DNA from: Dictyobacter formicarum
Lineage (GTDB): Bacteria > Chloroflexota > Ktedonobacteria > Ktedonobacterales > Ktedonobacteraceae
Assembly (NCBI RefSeq): GCF_016587435.1
Contig: NZ_BNJJ01000032.1
Location: 1 to 64,000, forward strand
Direction of reading: 5' to 3'
Length of the DNA: 64,000 nucleotides
Numbering within the stretch: position 1 is the first letter of the stretch; each line of letters opens with the position of its first letter. The notes beneath the pieces were generated by a model. That model searched no databases. It was not told where the DNA came from and saw only the letters and a list, made by a program, of their open reading frames with translations. A program made the translations under genes and the position numbers. Below, piece by piece: positions 28,401-36,930 of the stretch.

Positions 28401-30273
28401 ACAGATATTCCTGTAATTTCAAATGAAACAGGCTATAACAATGTTGCTCGCTTTCACGTAAAAGACCACCTAAGCGCATGATACCATCGCGCACACGATC
28501 CCCATCCAGGTCCAGTATGTGCTGAAGGTGCCACACTGCTAGCGGCTCTCGAGATGCGAACAAGACACCTAGCATAGGCTTAATCACTTCACGCCACTCT
28601 AGCGGTTGCTGTTTGAAGCGGGTGATAGCGAGGGTAAAAACATTATCTGGATTGTTCGCAATGTTCACCATAAGCTCTTGAGGGGAAAGGCCTGGATTCC
28701 CATGCAGTTCTTTGGCCACCAGATCCAGATACAAGGCGTTCTCATCCATCGCCTGATAGAACCGATCTACCATGTGACGCTCAAGGATAACGCTGCGGTG
28801 CTGCAGAATCAGGTCAAAGTCCTCGCGCTGCAAATTGGGAAGTTGATACTGCTCGTGGGGCTTCAATAAGACCAGGGGACGTAAGGCGTCATCGGGTCGC
28901 GTAGCCAGGACAAAAACAATGCCCGCTGGGGGATTGGTGGGCAAGAAGGAGAGATCGCGCACGCCATTCATATCCTCCTCGATCTGATCCAGGCCATCTA
29001 TGAAGATGATTTCCTGTCCCCCTTTGGCCGCCACTTCGCGCAACACATTGGGGAAATAATCGCGTAGCATCGCCCGATTTTCCGCCGAGACATAGATGTC
29101 CGAGAGTTGATATTTCAGGACCAGACGAGCCATGAGATTACGCAGCAATCCTACCTGATGATCCGGACCAGGATTGAAGGGGATAAAATGAAAGGGCACC
29201 TGTTCTCGGCCATAGCCATCGACCAGTTTGGCCATGATGCTGCTCTTCCCCTGTCCCGCCTGGCTCGTGATGATAACATAGCCGCCCGTTGGCATCTTGT
29301 CAGCGATACGCTGTTGCAGTTCGGCGACTTCCTGTTCGCGACCCACAAAGCTCTCCAGACGATCGCGGAGAAAGTCGCTATGATCAGCCAGCATAGCCCG
29401 GACATAGGCTTCTTTTTCAAGGGTCGGTGACGTCCGAGGCAGGGCTGATGTCTGCTCCGATAAGGGCCTGACAAACTCGGGATAGCAAACGATCTCAAAG
29501 ACGTCATGCTGGATACCACTGAGTACGGGACGCTGCGCCTCGGGCAACTGCTGGGAGAGATACTCAAACAGAGTATTAACGATCAGCCAGCCATCACGCC
29601 GCAGCGCTTGCGGTGCCTTTCCTTGCAGGGCCTGCAACAGATAATAGGTGAAGCGGCCATGGCCATGTTTTACGGTTTCGACCGCAACCTGTTCAGGCAG
29701 GCAACTGAGCAAGGCGACGCGTCCGGTGCTCTTGCTATCCAGCATCTTCTGCATGTGCTGCTGGACAGCCTGTTCACCACCTGAGCGGAAGCCTGCGAAC
29801 TCGCCGCTATAGCAGCTATCAAAGAGGAAGAGGCGCTTGCGCGATCCCTGGCCCTCGAAATACTCGCGTCGCAGTCGCTCCATCCCCAACGCATCACGCG
29901 TGCGCAGTGAGCGTCGCTGCTCTAATTGCTGAGGGTCAAAATCATAGCTAGCCAGGAAGACATCACGGGTGTCATCTTTCTCAAAATAGAGGGGAACGCC
30001 ATGGCCTGCGAAGTAGAAGACCACCAGGTCGTTCTCCTCAGCCCGATCAGTCATCTCGTTGAGCGCCTCGTTAATCGCCGCCAATGTCGCTTGTTCGCCC
30101 AGTAAGAGCACCCGATTATCCTGCTCAAAGCCCAGCGTGCCGAACGCTTCATCCATAGCCTGGGCATCGTGTTCGGCAAAACGCAACGAGTGGAGTTCGG
30201 AGGATGGTGCATAGGTGTTGATCCCGACACAAATAGCATAGCGTTTGTAGGTCAGCGTTGACGGCTCAGGCAT
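25444..30273 (-). CDS. Caspase-like peptidase / STAND-type NTPase / TPR repeat protein
   Basis: A 1609-residue three-part protein. Residues 1-265 form a caspase (C14) domain with His91 in YFAGHGV and Cys154 in FDSCYSGEF, so the dyad is intact. Residues about 305-620 form a P-loop NTPase: Walker A SQAGQGKSS (337-345) and Walker B EIIFIDGLDQIEE (about 421). Residues about 820-1540 contain 18 units of about 40 residues with the mark QQWEQA and R-A-L-x-x-I-A, a TPR-like superhelix. This layout matches regulated proteolytic switches of bacterial conflict or cell-death systems: the repeats sense, the NTPase oligomerises, the caspase cuts. No separate substrate gene is adjacent. It lies inside the tRNA-Leu-linked island. 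Confidence 0.92.
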   Translation of the reverse strand: MPEPSTLTYKRYAICVGINTYAPSSELHSLRFAEHDAQAMDEAFGTLGFEQDNRVLLLGEQATLAAINEALNEMTDRAEENDLVVFYFAGHGVPLYFEKDDTRDVFLASYDFDPQQLEQRRSLRTRDALGMERLRREYFEGQGSRKRLFLFDSCYSGEFAGFRSGGEQAVQQHMQKMLDSKSTGRVALLSCLPEQVAVETVKHGHGRFTYYLLQALQGKAPQALRRDGWLIVNTLFEYLSQQLPEAQRPVLSGIQHDVFEIVCYPEFVRPLSEQTSALPRTSPTLEKEAYVRAMLADHSDFLRDRLESFVGREQEVAELQQRIADKMPTGGYVIITSQAGQGKSSIMAKLVDGYGREQVPFHFIPFNPGPDHQVGLLRNLMARLVLKYQLSDIYVSAENRAMLRDYFPNVLREVAAKGGQEIIFIDGLDQIEEDMNGVRDLSFLPTNPPAGIVFVLATRPDDALRPLVLLKPHEQYQLPNLQREDFDLILQHRSVILERHMVDRFYQAMDENALYLDLVAKELHGNPGLSPQELMVNIANNPDNVFTLAITRFKQQPLEWREVIKPMLGVLFASREPLAVWHLQHILDLDGDRVRDGIMRLGGLLRESEQHCYSLFHLKLQEYLCQDERRPEKDFVFTADDVEQWHDTFVTWCEHGSLTHIWEDTQNTREQGRRAYARYHYIEHLYAARQYEKLFQVLDDGIYGKEKGRYDQTNRLYMQDLILGQWAAINYGKEIDNDITAFPFLWKYTLLRGSLRIRVDHYPESLFRAMLHLHREKEVIGLIELITDHQKRITIVNLLGLHYVEDSKQAEGMQMFLWAISIAQHMEHTSARASALCAIAEALAQAQQWEQAAEIAGQAIVVAREIDDAYYHAKAMIGMAKVLAQAQRWKQMVVVVREFKGAYDRTIVLCWIAEALVQMQQRDQAVALARQAVALARRIDDVSARARVLRGIAKVLARAQQWEQAATIAGQVIAEAREIKSVSDRSHTLREIAEVLVLVQQWEQAVVVARQAVGVAREIEDPYDCVYALCGIAEALVQAQQWEQAAKIAGQTIAVAREIDDASDRVGALSEIAKVMVQAQQWEQATAIAGQAAEIARKIKDPYARAGALNGMAEVMVQVQQWEQAAIVMKQTEAAIMRMRNASNHARALNGIAKVMAQAQQWEQATEMAGQATEIAREIEDVSARIRALRRIAEVSVQAQQRKQATAIAGEAAEVARKIKDPYNYVETLSGIAKVLAQAQQWEQAAAIAEQTRAVAWEIENTSNRAEALSEVAKTFVQAQQWEQATMLAKQAADVYREIDDLYNLTRSLREIAEDMLLEQQGDQAIALVKQAATVARWIEDASDRVRALSEIAKMLARVQQWEQAVKIAGQTIVVAREIEDASARAGALREIAEVWALVQQWEQAVAVTEEIKSAYHRVYALCGIARVLAQVQQWEQAAAIAGQATVVVGEIERASDRAYALSRIAEALVQAQQWEQAVAIAGQAAVVAGEIKDASARARVLSGIVEMLVQVQQWEQAAALAGQTEAVTWEIERASTRVDVLLVIANAFAHMNDLHALIALIQRAWLTVETREYAFKLFPLIHGLIEKNPHLGISLAETFAQVDTFLHE
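25690..27800 (-). repeat. Tandem 120-bp coding repeat array
   Basis: Eighteen units of about 120 bp (two are shorter) encode the TPR-like part of the caspase protein. Conserved stretches such as TTGCTCCCACTGCTG recur in phase on the + strand. The near identity between units makes the array prone to expansion, contraction and assembly error. Confidence 0.9.
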
Positions 30274-30513
30274 AGTCTTCTCTTCTACTCTCTGTTACAG
30301 ATACTACGGATTAATACATAAAAATGCATATATGCATTATATATCACAAATGGGTAAAGCTCCTCAAAGTTGACGTATATAGCAATGGCGTAGCAGTCTT
30401 TCGCAGCATATGAATGAGCAGGATTTGCAGCACCCTTATTACGTTCTATACAATTAACGCATGCGCATTTTTACTCGTCCTAAATAGGGTTGTCATCTGG
30501 AAGGTGGTAAACC

Positions 30514-31005
30514 ATGAAGAGATCTACTATTCGGTCAGCAACGGAAAAGGACATTGATGAACTGGTTTCTCTGTACATCGATTTTCATGAGTTCCATGTA
30601 CGAGGAGTCCCCGATCGATTACATAAGCCCGATGCCTATGACGAGACAACGCTACGAAATACCTTGCGTGAGTTGATACAGCGCCAGGATGCTCAAATTT
30701 TTGTTGTTGAGGGAGATGCAGGGAAACTGATAGGGCTCGCCGAAGTGTATGTGCGCCAGGATGAACCACATCCACTCTCGATCGCTCACCGCTATGGGTA
30801 TCTGCAAAGTCTTTTGATTGCTGAACCATTCAGAAAAGGCGGACTGGGAAAACAACTCGTTGCAGCAGCGCATCAGTGGGCCAAAGAACAGCAGGCAACA
30901 GAGATGCGAGTCGAGACCTGGGAGTTCGCCGAGGGGCCGCTCTATTTCTATGAGACACTCGGCTACCGCACCTTGAAACGCGATCTCGTCATCAACTTCG
31001 ATTGA
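30514..31005 (+). CDS. GNAT family N-acetyltransferase
   Basis: The 163-residue protein has the GNAT core: IRSATEKDIDELVSLY, then YLQSLLIAEPFRKGGLGKQLVAAAHQWA with the acetyl-CoA loop R-K-G-G-L-G-K, and GPLYFYETLGYR near the end. It transfers an acetyl group from acetyl-CoA to an amine; the substrate cannot be read from sequence. The ATG follows GGAAGGTGG. It is divergent from the caspase gene and within the island. Confidence 0.88.
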   Translation: MKRSTIRSATEKDIDELVSLYIDFHEFHVRGVPDRLHKPDAYDETTLRNTLRELIQRQDAQIFVVEGDAGKLIGLAEVYVRQDEPHPLSIAHRYGYLQSLLIAEPFRKGGLGKQLVAAAHQWAKEQQATEMRVETWEFAEGPLYFYETLGYRTLKRDLVINFD

Positions 31006-31082
31006 GAAACGACTTTATAGAGCCCATGGACATAGGTCAGGACAAAAACAAAGAGAGTATAATAGCACATTCTTTTTCGCAT

Positions 31083-31187
31083 ATGAGCCTGTTTTTGGCG
31101 ACATCGCCGTCGAAGAACAAGCCCACAGCAGAAGAGACAGCCTTCCTCATTACTCTCAAAATAGGGGAAAGAAAGAGAAATGACTGA
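31083..31187 (+). pseudogene. N-terminal remnant of the 47765-48397 gene family
   Basis: ATGAGCCTGTTTTTGGCGAC encodes SLFLATSPSKNKPTAEET, which matches TFFLATSPSKNKLTEKEIEA at the start of the gene at 47765, also at DNA level over about 50 bases. The frame closes after 34 codons. This shows that the two accessory regions share ancestry. Confidence 0.6.
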
Positions 31188-31913
31188 AGAAGACATCGAA
31201 CAAGAAGTGACCTTTTTTCGGCAGGCCATCCTGGAAGCTATTGCACGTATCGATCCGCGGTTTTCCTGGAGCCCTGAGGTTCCAGAGTGGTATCGACGCA
31301 TTGAGAGGTTGGCCCAAGAAGATCGCAGGCATTTTCGAATGTTGAGTGCCAAGCTACTTCAAGATGAGAATCACGAGGTCTGTGTAGGTGCGATACTATT
31401 ACTTTCATCGCTTGGTATAAAAGACAACGTACTCTCGTTGGATTTAGTGGGGATCGCCATGAAGCAGAAAGCGCTGAGAAAAGAAGCGATTGAAGCACTA
31501 TGGGGTATATACACCTACGCCGTTCTTCCTCAACTCTTTCTGTTCGCTTAGAAAGATTACTCAGATGCGTTATACATGGTAGCTCGACTGATCCGAACTC
31601 CTGAAGAGATTGATAGAGGGATTACCATCGCTCGGAACCACATTGCTGCGAAAGAATACTACTTACGTGAAGCAGCTCTTTTTTGCTTCAAAGGTATTCC
31701 TCAATCCAATTTGAGGCAGAACGAATATTAGCTGTGGTCCAAATATATTTAGATGAGCTGTTTATCGATGCACTCAAGGAGGCCCCTCCAGAGGTTGTGC
31801 TAGAACCGTTGAAAGCATTAAGATCCACAATCGACGAAAAATATGCAGAATATAGGGACTTATCGTTTACTATTGATAAGCTTGAGCAAAAAATGCGTAA
31901 AGAAGATGAGTAA
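31180..31913 (+). pseudogene. Broken HEAT-like helical repeat gene
   Basis: The first 123 codons (TEEDIEQEVTFFRQAILEAI, then DENHEVCVGAILLLSSLGIKDN) look like HEAT-type helices. A TAG at 31549 stops the frame, but the same frame continues sensibly as KDYSDALYMVARLIRTPEEI and LREAALFCFKGI. The frame then shifts near 31700 to EAERILAVVQIYLDELFIDA and ends in a coiled coil at 31913. One gene of about 240 codons with a stop and a frameshift is the simplest reading. Confidence 0.6.
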
Positions 31914-32352
31914 AATGTGCCATTGATACCTTTGAGGTATATAACATTTAACTTTGATGATGCCAAGATTTCACTCAGCGTCTCCAGGAGATCCTCAAAG
32001 GGCCTTTTGATATTGTGGGGTCATTGCAGCGAGCATATACATTTCAACAGCTTGCGCAAGAGACCTTCCTTAAGGTCAACGGTTGATCGACGAGAGCGAG
32101 GAAGGACACTCTGTGGATGATGAATATCTGGAGCCAAGCACTGGCGCATTATCATTGAGTTTTTGAACAGGAACAAGATGTAGTCCCTTCGCCCAACCCA
32201 ACTAAACGGTATAGCCAGAACGCCATCATGTTCGCCTGCAGACCAATTCAGGTAATGAATACGTGGAAATATCGGGTCAATTTTCCTTCCAATACTATCT
32301 GCAACAGCTTTACCGTTTTTGATTGGCTACGTGAGAATAGCTTGTTGATGAT
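31914..32352 (+). other. Gene-poor stretch with short coding remnant
   Basis: Around 31965-32087 the frame QRLQEILKGPFDIVGSLQRA is open for about 40 codons with coding-like sequence but has no start, so it is probably a gene remnant. Nothing else supportable is seen here. Confidence 0.3.
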
Positions 32353-32369
32353 ACTTGCAATTTGCAAGT
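32353..32369. promoter_or_regulatory. 17-bp perfect palindrome, TTGCA-N3-TGCAA operator
   Basis: ACTTGCAA-T-TTGCAAGT lies 34 bases before the start of the RibD-C/DHFR-like gene. A similar palindrome (GTTTGCA-AAA-TGCAAAC) overlaps the promoter start of the NmrA-like gene at 38986. In both, TGCGACA follows at a similar distance, so one regulator probably binds both. Confidence 0.65.
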
Positions 32370-32403
32370 AAATTACTGCGACATTCCTTTTAAGGAGAAA
32401 AAC

Positions 32404-32943
32404 GTGAGAAAAATAGTTGCTTCGATGCTCATGGCTATGGATGGTGTTGTTGAAAATCCACAGATGTGGACTGTTCAATTTCGGAGTGAAGAATCACAAA
32501 CATATAAATTCGATGAGCTTTTTGCCAGTGATGCACTCCTTCTGGGGCGCATCACCTATCAAGACTTTGCAGCCGCCTGGCCTGGTGCTACTGGTGCATA
32601 TGGAGAAAGAATAAACAGTATGCCCAAGTATGTTCCAACCACCACTTTGCAGGAAGCTGAGTGGAATGCCACCCTTATCAAGGACAATGTTGTAGAGGAA
32701 GTTACCAGATTGAAACAGGAGTCTGGTCAGGACATATTGATCTTTGGTAGCCTTGAGCTCATTCACTCGCTCATGCAAGAGGATCTCATTGATGAATACC
32801 GTCTCATGGTCTTCCCCATTGTCGTAGGAAACGGGAAGCGGCTTTTTCATGGTGAGAGCCAGCAAAAGGAATTCAAACTTGTTCAATCGCAAACATTCGG
32901 CTCTGGTGTCGTGGTACTCACATACGAGCCAAATCGAAAATAA
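32404..32943 (+). CDS. RibD C-terminal/dihydrofolate reductase-like protein
   Basis: The 179-residue protein has the RibD-C fold hallmarks: RKIVASMLMAMDGVVENP at the start, DALLLGRITYQDFA, DILIFGSLELIHSLMQEDLIDEYRLMVFPIVVGNGKRLF. Members are NADPH-dependent reductases of unknown substrate, often under stress-sensing regulators. The GTG at 32404 is taken as start because AAGGAG lies 6 bases upstream. A perfect palindrome just upstream suggests repression by an HxlR-type regulator such as the one encoded at 40078. Confidence 0.87.
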   Translation: MRKIVASMLMAMDGVVENPQMWTVQFRSEESQTYKFDELFASDALLLGRITYQDFAAAWPGATGAYGERINSMPKYVPTTTLQEAEWNATLIKDNVVEEVTRLKQESGQDILIFGSLELIHSLMQEDLIDEYRLMVFPIVVGNGKRLFHGESQQKEFKLVQSQTFGSGVVVLTYEPNRK

Positions 32944-33182
32944 AGAAGAAGTGAGGGTCCTACCTCATATTTGTGCATTACCCGTTGACGCGATTTCTCG
33001 CAGTATTGATGAGCACCGCGAGCTTACAATGCCCAAGTGTATCATCCAGTTCATGTAGGTGATACAATGAGCATCAGAGACAAAAGGAATGGAAGAACAG
33101 AAACGCCAGGGGATCATTGAGGCAGCAACAGAGCATATTGTTGCTCCCATAAAGACGCTACCAGGTAAGGAGAAAAGATCCG

Positions 33183-34532
33183 GTGCCTCCTTCTGCACAC
33201 ACAACGATACCACTTGAGCCAAAGGCGATACGCCAGCACATTCGCGCACTGATTCGCCACCAGTATCGCCTGCATCCACAAGAGGCAACCCGTCAAACCC
33301 ATGCGGTGCTCAATGAGATCTGGCAATTCGTAACATTTGCGTCCATACAGCTACAAGCACATAAACAGAAGCAGGCACTCCTGACTCTCAAGGCTGTCAC
33401 TGATGTCTTGACCGAGCAATGGATGCATCTCAACGATATCCATGGTGAGGTGAGCGCTTTCTTTCAGGATCTCACCAGGGTGTGGACCGAGACAGTGCTC
33501 CAGGTTGATTTGACAGCTACCGAACACAAACGTTGGGCAAAACAGATAACGATCTGGCAGACACGACTTGCTGACTGGCATAGCATACACGAAGCATTTG
33601 CGGTTCCGCAGGCTGCTCTTCGTGAAGGCTGGGATTATGGTCCCCTCCAACGTATTTTACAAGGGATAGAGCTCCAACAGCGACCCTGGGAAGGCGAGAT
33701 TCCTGCCTATGCGCCTCTGCTCACACAGGCTCGCCTCACCGTGTTGGAGCAACAAGGGAAGTTTCAGGAATACCTGCATCTGGCCAAAGCAGAAGACCAG
33801 ACCAGAGCATATGTGACCATGCTTGTGCGACAGGGACAGATCCCTGAAGCGATCGCTTATGGACAGCACCATCTGACAACAGCCAAGGACGCACTGGCAG
33901 TGGCTCAGGCGTTGTGGGCGCATGGCGCGCAATCAGCAGGTCTTCAGATCGCCGATCTTGGCATCACCCTTGATGGCGACCACGTCCCACTTGCCATCTG
34001 GCTGCGTGATCAATCCTGGCGTATGGGAGAGCAGACGCAAGCGATGAGAGCAGGCGAGGTGGCCTTTCAGGGTGAGCCTACGCTGAAGCACTATCTCTCC
34101 CTCGCCCGTATTGCCGGAACACACTGGCCCGAATACCGTGCCAGGCTCCTGGATAGTGCGCGTCAGGCTCCTTCTACCACCGATGCCCACAACTTACTGC
34201 AGATCTTTTTGCACGAGCATCTTTTTGAGGATGCCATTGCTGTGCTGCAAACGGATAGGAGACACACTTTGGTTGCATTGGTCGTAGACGCCGCACTTAA
34301 AGAGCAGGCCGTCCTGGAATGGGTTGTCCAGGCGTGCCGCCAGCAAGCCGAACATATTATGAACGGAGCCAAAGCATCCTACTATCAGGCCGCAGCAAAC
34401 TGGCTCACGAAAGCACGTACAGCCTATCACCTGTTAGGACAAGATGACACATGGCACGTCTACCTCGCGGATCTGATAGAGCGGCATCAACACAAGTCGA
34501 AATTATTGCCTCTATTGAGAGCATTAGCATGA
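33183..34532 (+). CDS. Helical protein resembling the C-terminal half of SWIM zinc-finger proteins
   Basis: This 449-residue protein is wholly helical with TPR-like units (QGQIPEAIAYGQHHLTTAKDALAVAQALWAHGAQSAGLQIADLGI) and ends with QQAEHIMNGAKASYYQAAANWLTKARTAYHLLG and RHQHKSKLLPLL. I recognise this tail from large bacterial SWIM zinc-finger proteins, where it follows the C-X-C-Xn-C-X-H motif. That motif is missing here, so this is either a free-standing version or a truncated gene. GTG at 33183 follows AAGGAG by 10 bases. Function unknown. Confidence 0.6.
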   Translation: MPPSAHTTIPLEPKAIRQHIRALIRHQYRLHPQEATRQTHAVLNEIWQFVTFASIQLQAHKQKQALLTLKAVTDVLTEQWMHLNDIHGEVSAFFQDLTRVWTETVLQVDLTATEHKRWAKQITIWQTRLADWHSIHEAFAVPQAALREGWDYGPLQRILQGIELQQRPWEGEIPAYAPLLTQARLTVLEQQGKFQEYLHLAKAEDQTRAYVTMLVRQGQIPEAIAYGQHHLTTAKDALAVAQALWAHGAQSAGLQIADLGITLDGDHVPLAIWLRDQSWRMGEQTQAMRAGEVAFQGEPTLKHYLSLARIAGTHWPEYRARLLDSARQAPSTTDAHNLLQIFLHEHLFEDAIAVLQTDRRHTLVALVVDAALKEQAVLEWVVQACRQQAEHIMNGAKASYYQAAANWLTKARTAYHLLGQDDTWHVYLADLIERHQHKSKLLPLLRALA

Positions 34533-34580
34533 ACGTATCAACGTTCTCACCATAGGTTCAAGATGAGAGGAGTCACACCC

Positions 34581-34826
34581 ATGGATACCTACAACCAGGA
34601 CAAAATAGACGAAGTGGTCCTCGCCCTACTGCAACTGACGCTCCATGATTCCTACCGCGCCTGGAAAGGATTTGACTGGGATGTCCTCAATAGACTCTAC
34701 GAGAAGGGATGGATTGAAAATCCCAGAAATAAAGCAAAATCTATCGAGTTCACCCAGGAAGGACTGGTCCAATCCAAGCACTTCTTTGCGCACCATTTTG
34801 GCCTTGAGCAGACATCTGAAGAATAG
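34581..34826 (+). CDS. DUF6429-like small protein
   Basis: The 81-residue protein DKIDEVVLALLQLTLHDSYR, then AWKGFDWDVLNRLYEKGWI and KSIEFTQEGLVQSKHFFAHHF, fits DUF6429, a small uncharacterised family that looks like a winged-helix fold. ATG at 34581 follows GAGGAG by 8 bases. The role is unknown; similar proteins are scattered in accessory regions. Confidence 0.7.
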   Translation: MDTYNQDKIDEVVLALLQLTLHDSYRAWKGFDWDVLNRLYEKGWIENPRNKAKSIEFTQEGLVQSKHFFAHHFGLEQTSEE

Positions 34827-34930
34827 TTTTCCGCCATTCTACTGCGGCTGTCGTGTCGCCCACGGAAAGGTCATGCCGCCAGTCATGACCTTGCAGGGCT
34901 TCTGATACATTCACGAAAAAGGAAAATAGA

Positions 34931-35404
34931 ATGCTTCTTTACTTTGCAGCTCCCCTCTTTTCACGTGCGGAGCGCCTGTTCAATGATGACTTGGCACAGT
35001 GCCTGGAAGCGCACGGCTTCACTGTTTTCTTGCCCCAACGAGATGGTGTCGAGAAAAACAAACCACCCTACGACGCCATGGCACCAGAAGAACGTCGACA
35101 AGCACTTTTCCACCTCGACATACAGCAGATTCTAGCCTGCGATATCTTTTTGTTTGTACTTGATGGCCGGGTACCCGATGAAGGAGCATGCGTGGAGCTT
35201 GGTATAGCCTATTGCCAAAGAACACTCCAGCACAGCCGGAAATTGCTGCTTGGCTTACAGACTGACAGCCGAGCAGCTTTCCTGGGTTCAAAACTCAATC
35301 CAATGATCCGGGTCCCACTCGATGGTATTGCCCCAGATGCAGACACCTTGTTTGACATGCTCCAACTCTACCAGACAACGGGAAGGATAAACGTATCAGA
35401 ATAG
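34931..35404 (+). CDS. Nucleoside 2-deoxyribosyltransferase-like protein
   Basis: The 157-residue protein starts LLYFAAPLFSRAERLFNDDL and has YDAMAPEERRQALFHLDIQQILACDIFLFVLDGRVPDEGACVELGIAY. The pattern of D-x2-x-I...CD-x-x-L-x-V-L-D-G-x4-D-x-G-x-x-x-E-L-G is that of nucleoside 2-deoxyribosyltransferases, with Glu in VELG as the expected nucleophile. These enzymes swap bases on deoxynucleosides; related proteins also occur in defence loci. It is the last intact gene before copy B of the tRNA flank. Confidence 0.85.
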   Translation: MLLYFAAPLFSRAERLFNDDLAQCLEAHGFTVFLPQRDGVEKNKPPYDAMAPEERRQALFHLDIQQILACDIFLFVLDGRVPDEGACVELGIAYCQRTLQHSRKLLLGLQTDSRAAFLGSKLNPMIRVPLDGIAPDADTLFDMLQLYQTTGRINVSE

Positions 35405-35540
35405 CGTTGAAGGCAGGCTTCTCAAAAAAGTTCTTTCTCTTTTCGGCTCCCATCATTTCTAGCACAATGAAGCTATTTAGTTCATCGGAGGTAATGCGTC
35501 AACACTACACTAATCAAGATGGTATACAGAACATGTCTAT

Positions 35541-35774
35541 CGGCATAACCCCGCTTCTGGAGTCCATCGAGATCTATCCTGTGCTCAAATCTCCTCCCAA
35601 ATTCTACTGGTTTCCACAAAAGTCCCTGCTCGCCTCCCCCTTTTCTTATCAACTTTCCTGTCAGGATTCGGAGCGTGAGACGTGCGTAAATTAAGGTAAG
35701 AACACGGCCAGCTATCAGCTAGCAGACAAAGAAGGAGACCATAACGAAAAAGTTGTTTTCGTTGTGGTCTCCTT
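35541..35774 (+). repeat. Copy B of the 235-bp tRNA-Leu flank repeat
   Basis: This matches 25126-25362 from CGGCATAACCCCGC to the terminal hairpin, with changes such as TTTCCCACTC to TCTCCTCCC. The tRNA itself is not duplicated beyond CGGCA. The hairpin (35732-35774) keeps pairing despite sequence change. Confidence 0.88.
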
Positions 35775-35998
35775 TCGACGATCGCTGAAACATTAGCTAC
35801 CGAACGGAATGTTGTGCAGGCTCCTATCCATTGACGTTTTACCAGTGCCAACAATATATAATCTTTATCTTTCCTCAAAAAATCAACTGGACTGATTACT
35901 ATTCTGTGGAATTTTTAACGTAAGATATCGGAAACCCTCTTTGCCCCCAACATGAATAGGAAAAGGAGAAGGAATAATTCCAGCGTCTGCTTCAGTTA

Positions 35999-36771
35999 CT
36001 ATATCTCGGGTTCCTCAAAGAGTGATGGTTGTCTTCCACTTTCCAGACGCCTTTGCTCCTCTCGCTGGAGTTGCTTGATTGACTTCGTTGGAGTGGGAAG
36101 ATCTTCTGGAGCCGTGCTGCTTTCCTGAATCATAAACTCGCGCACCTGGCGCCCCATACGATGATGTTCATTATTGGCTTGCTGCTTCTCTTTAATTCCT
36201 TTACGCTTGATACTTTCATCTGTCTGCATGATACGAAAAAGTTTGCAGCAAGCTCTGTCCCGCCCATGTAATCTAGAATCTTCTGACTTTTCTTCAATCC
36301 TTTCCGTACATGAATGTCCTGTGCGCCGAGCCCCCCGTAGAGCTCCCGGCAGCCGTGGTCCTGGAAGATCGCAAAATCCCTAGATGTAATCACACCCGCC
36401 TGGCTCACGGTCTCAGCGAGTTGCCGATTCTGAAGCGTGACCTGATCGCGCATGAGTAGCCGTCTCTGATCTTCAGTGAACCCTGCTAATGCATCCACAT
36501 CAGCCAGTTCCTGCCGCCTCGTCTGCACTGCAAAATAGGTCTGGCCAAGTACCACAATCGGTTTTTCGGGATCAGCATTCTGCACCAGCAAATAGCAAGC
36601 GTATCGTGAAAGATGAATGTCTTCAGGGCGGCGACGCGCTCCCTTGCCAGTTTCGATCATATCGCTCACATGGGAGAAATGATCTGATACCTCCTGAGCA
36701 CTGCCTTCACACGCTGCTTCTGGTCGTTCAATGGCCCTTTTAAATTTCCCAAATGACGCTGGCGTTACTAT
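35999..36771 (-). pseudogene. dinD: DNA-damage-inducible protein D remnant (frameshifted, N-terminally truncated)
   Basis: The frame reads PASFGKFKRAIERPEAACEG, VSDHFSHVSDMIETGKGARR, then LSRYACYLLVQNADPEKPIV, YFAVQTRRQELAD, FAIFQDHGCRELYGGLGAQDI and LKKSQKILDYMGGTELAANFF, all DinD-like. At a T5 run (+ strand A's 36236-36240) one base is missing; the other frame continues RIMQTDESIKRKGIKEKQQA and DLPTPTKSIKQLQ to the stop at 35999. An in-frame TAA at 36772-36774 cuts off the expected N-terminus. In E. coli the SOS-induced DinD inhibits RecA filaments. Probably inactive here unless the homopolymer is misread. Confidence 0.85.
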
Positions 36772-36930
36772 TTATCTTGAGAAGTTGGCGTATAATTGCA
36801 TCTTCCTTTTCAGTTACATTACAGCCATGCATATACCCCTCCTTGCCTATCAATGCGAAGTTTTTATAGTTGCCGGAGTAGCTTCAGAAAGTATCTCCAA
36901 AGATCGGCTCTGCTGTTTATCCTGGCAGTT

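Noticed and set aside
34550..34562. CCATAGGTTC resembling the dispersed repeat end
   Set aside because: The match stops after 10 bases and no hairpin core follows; likely chance.
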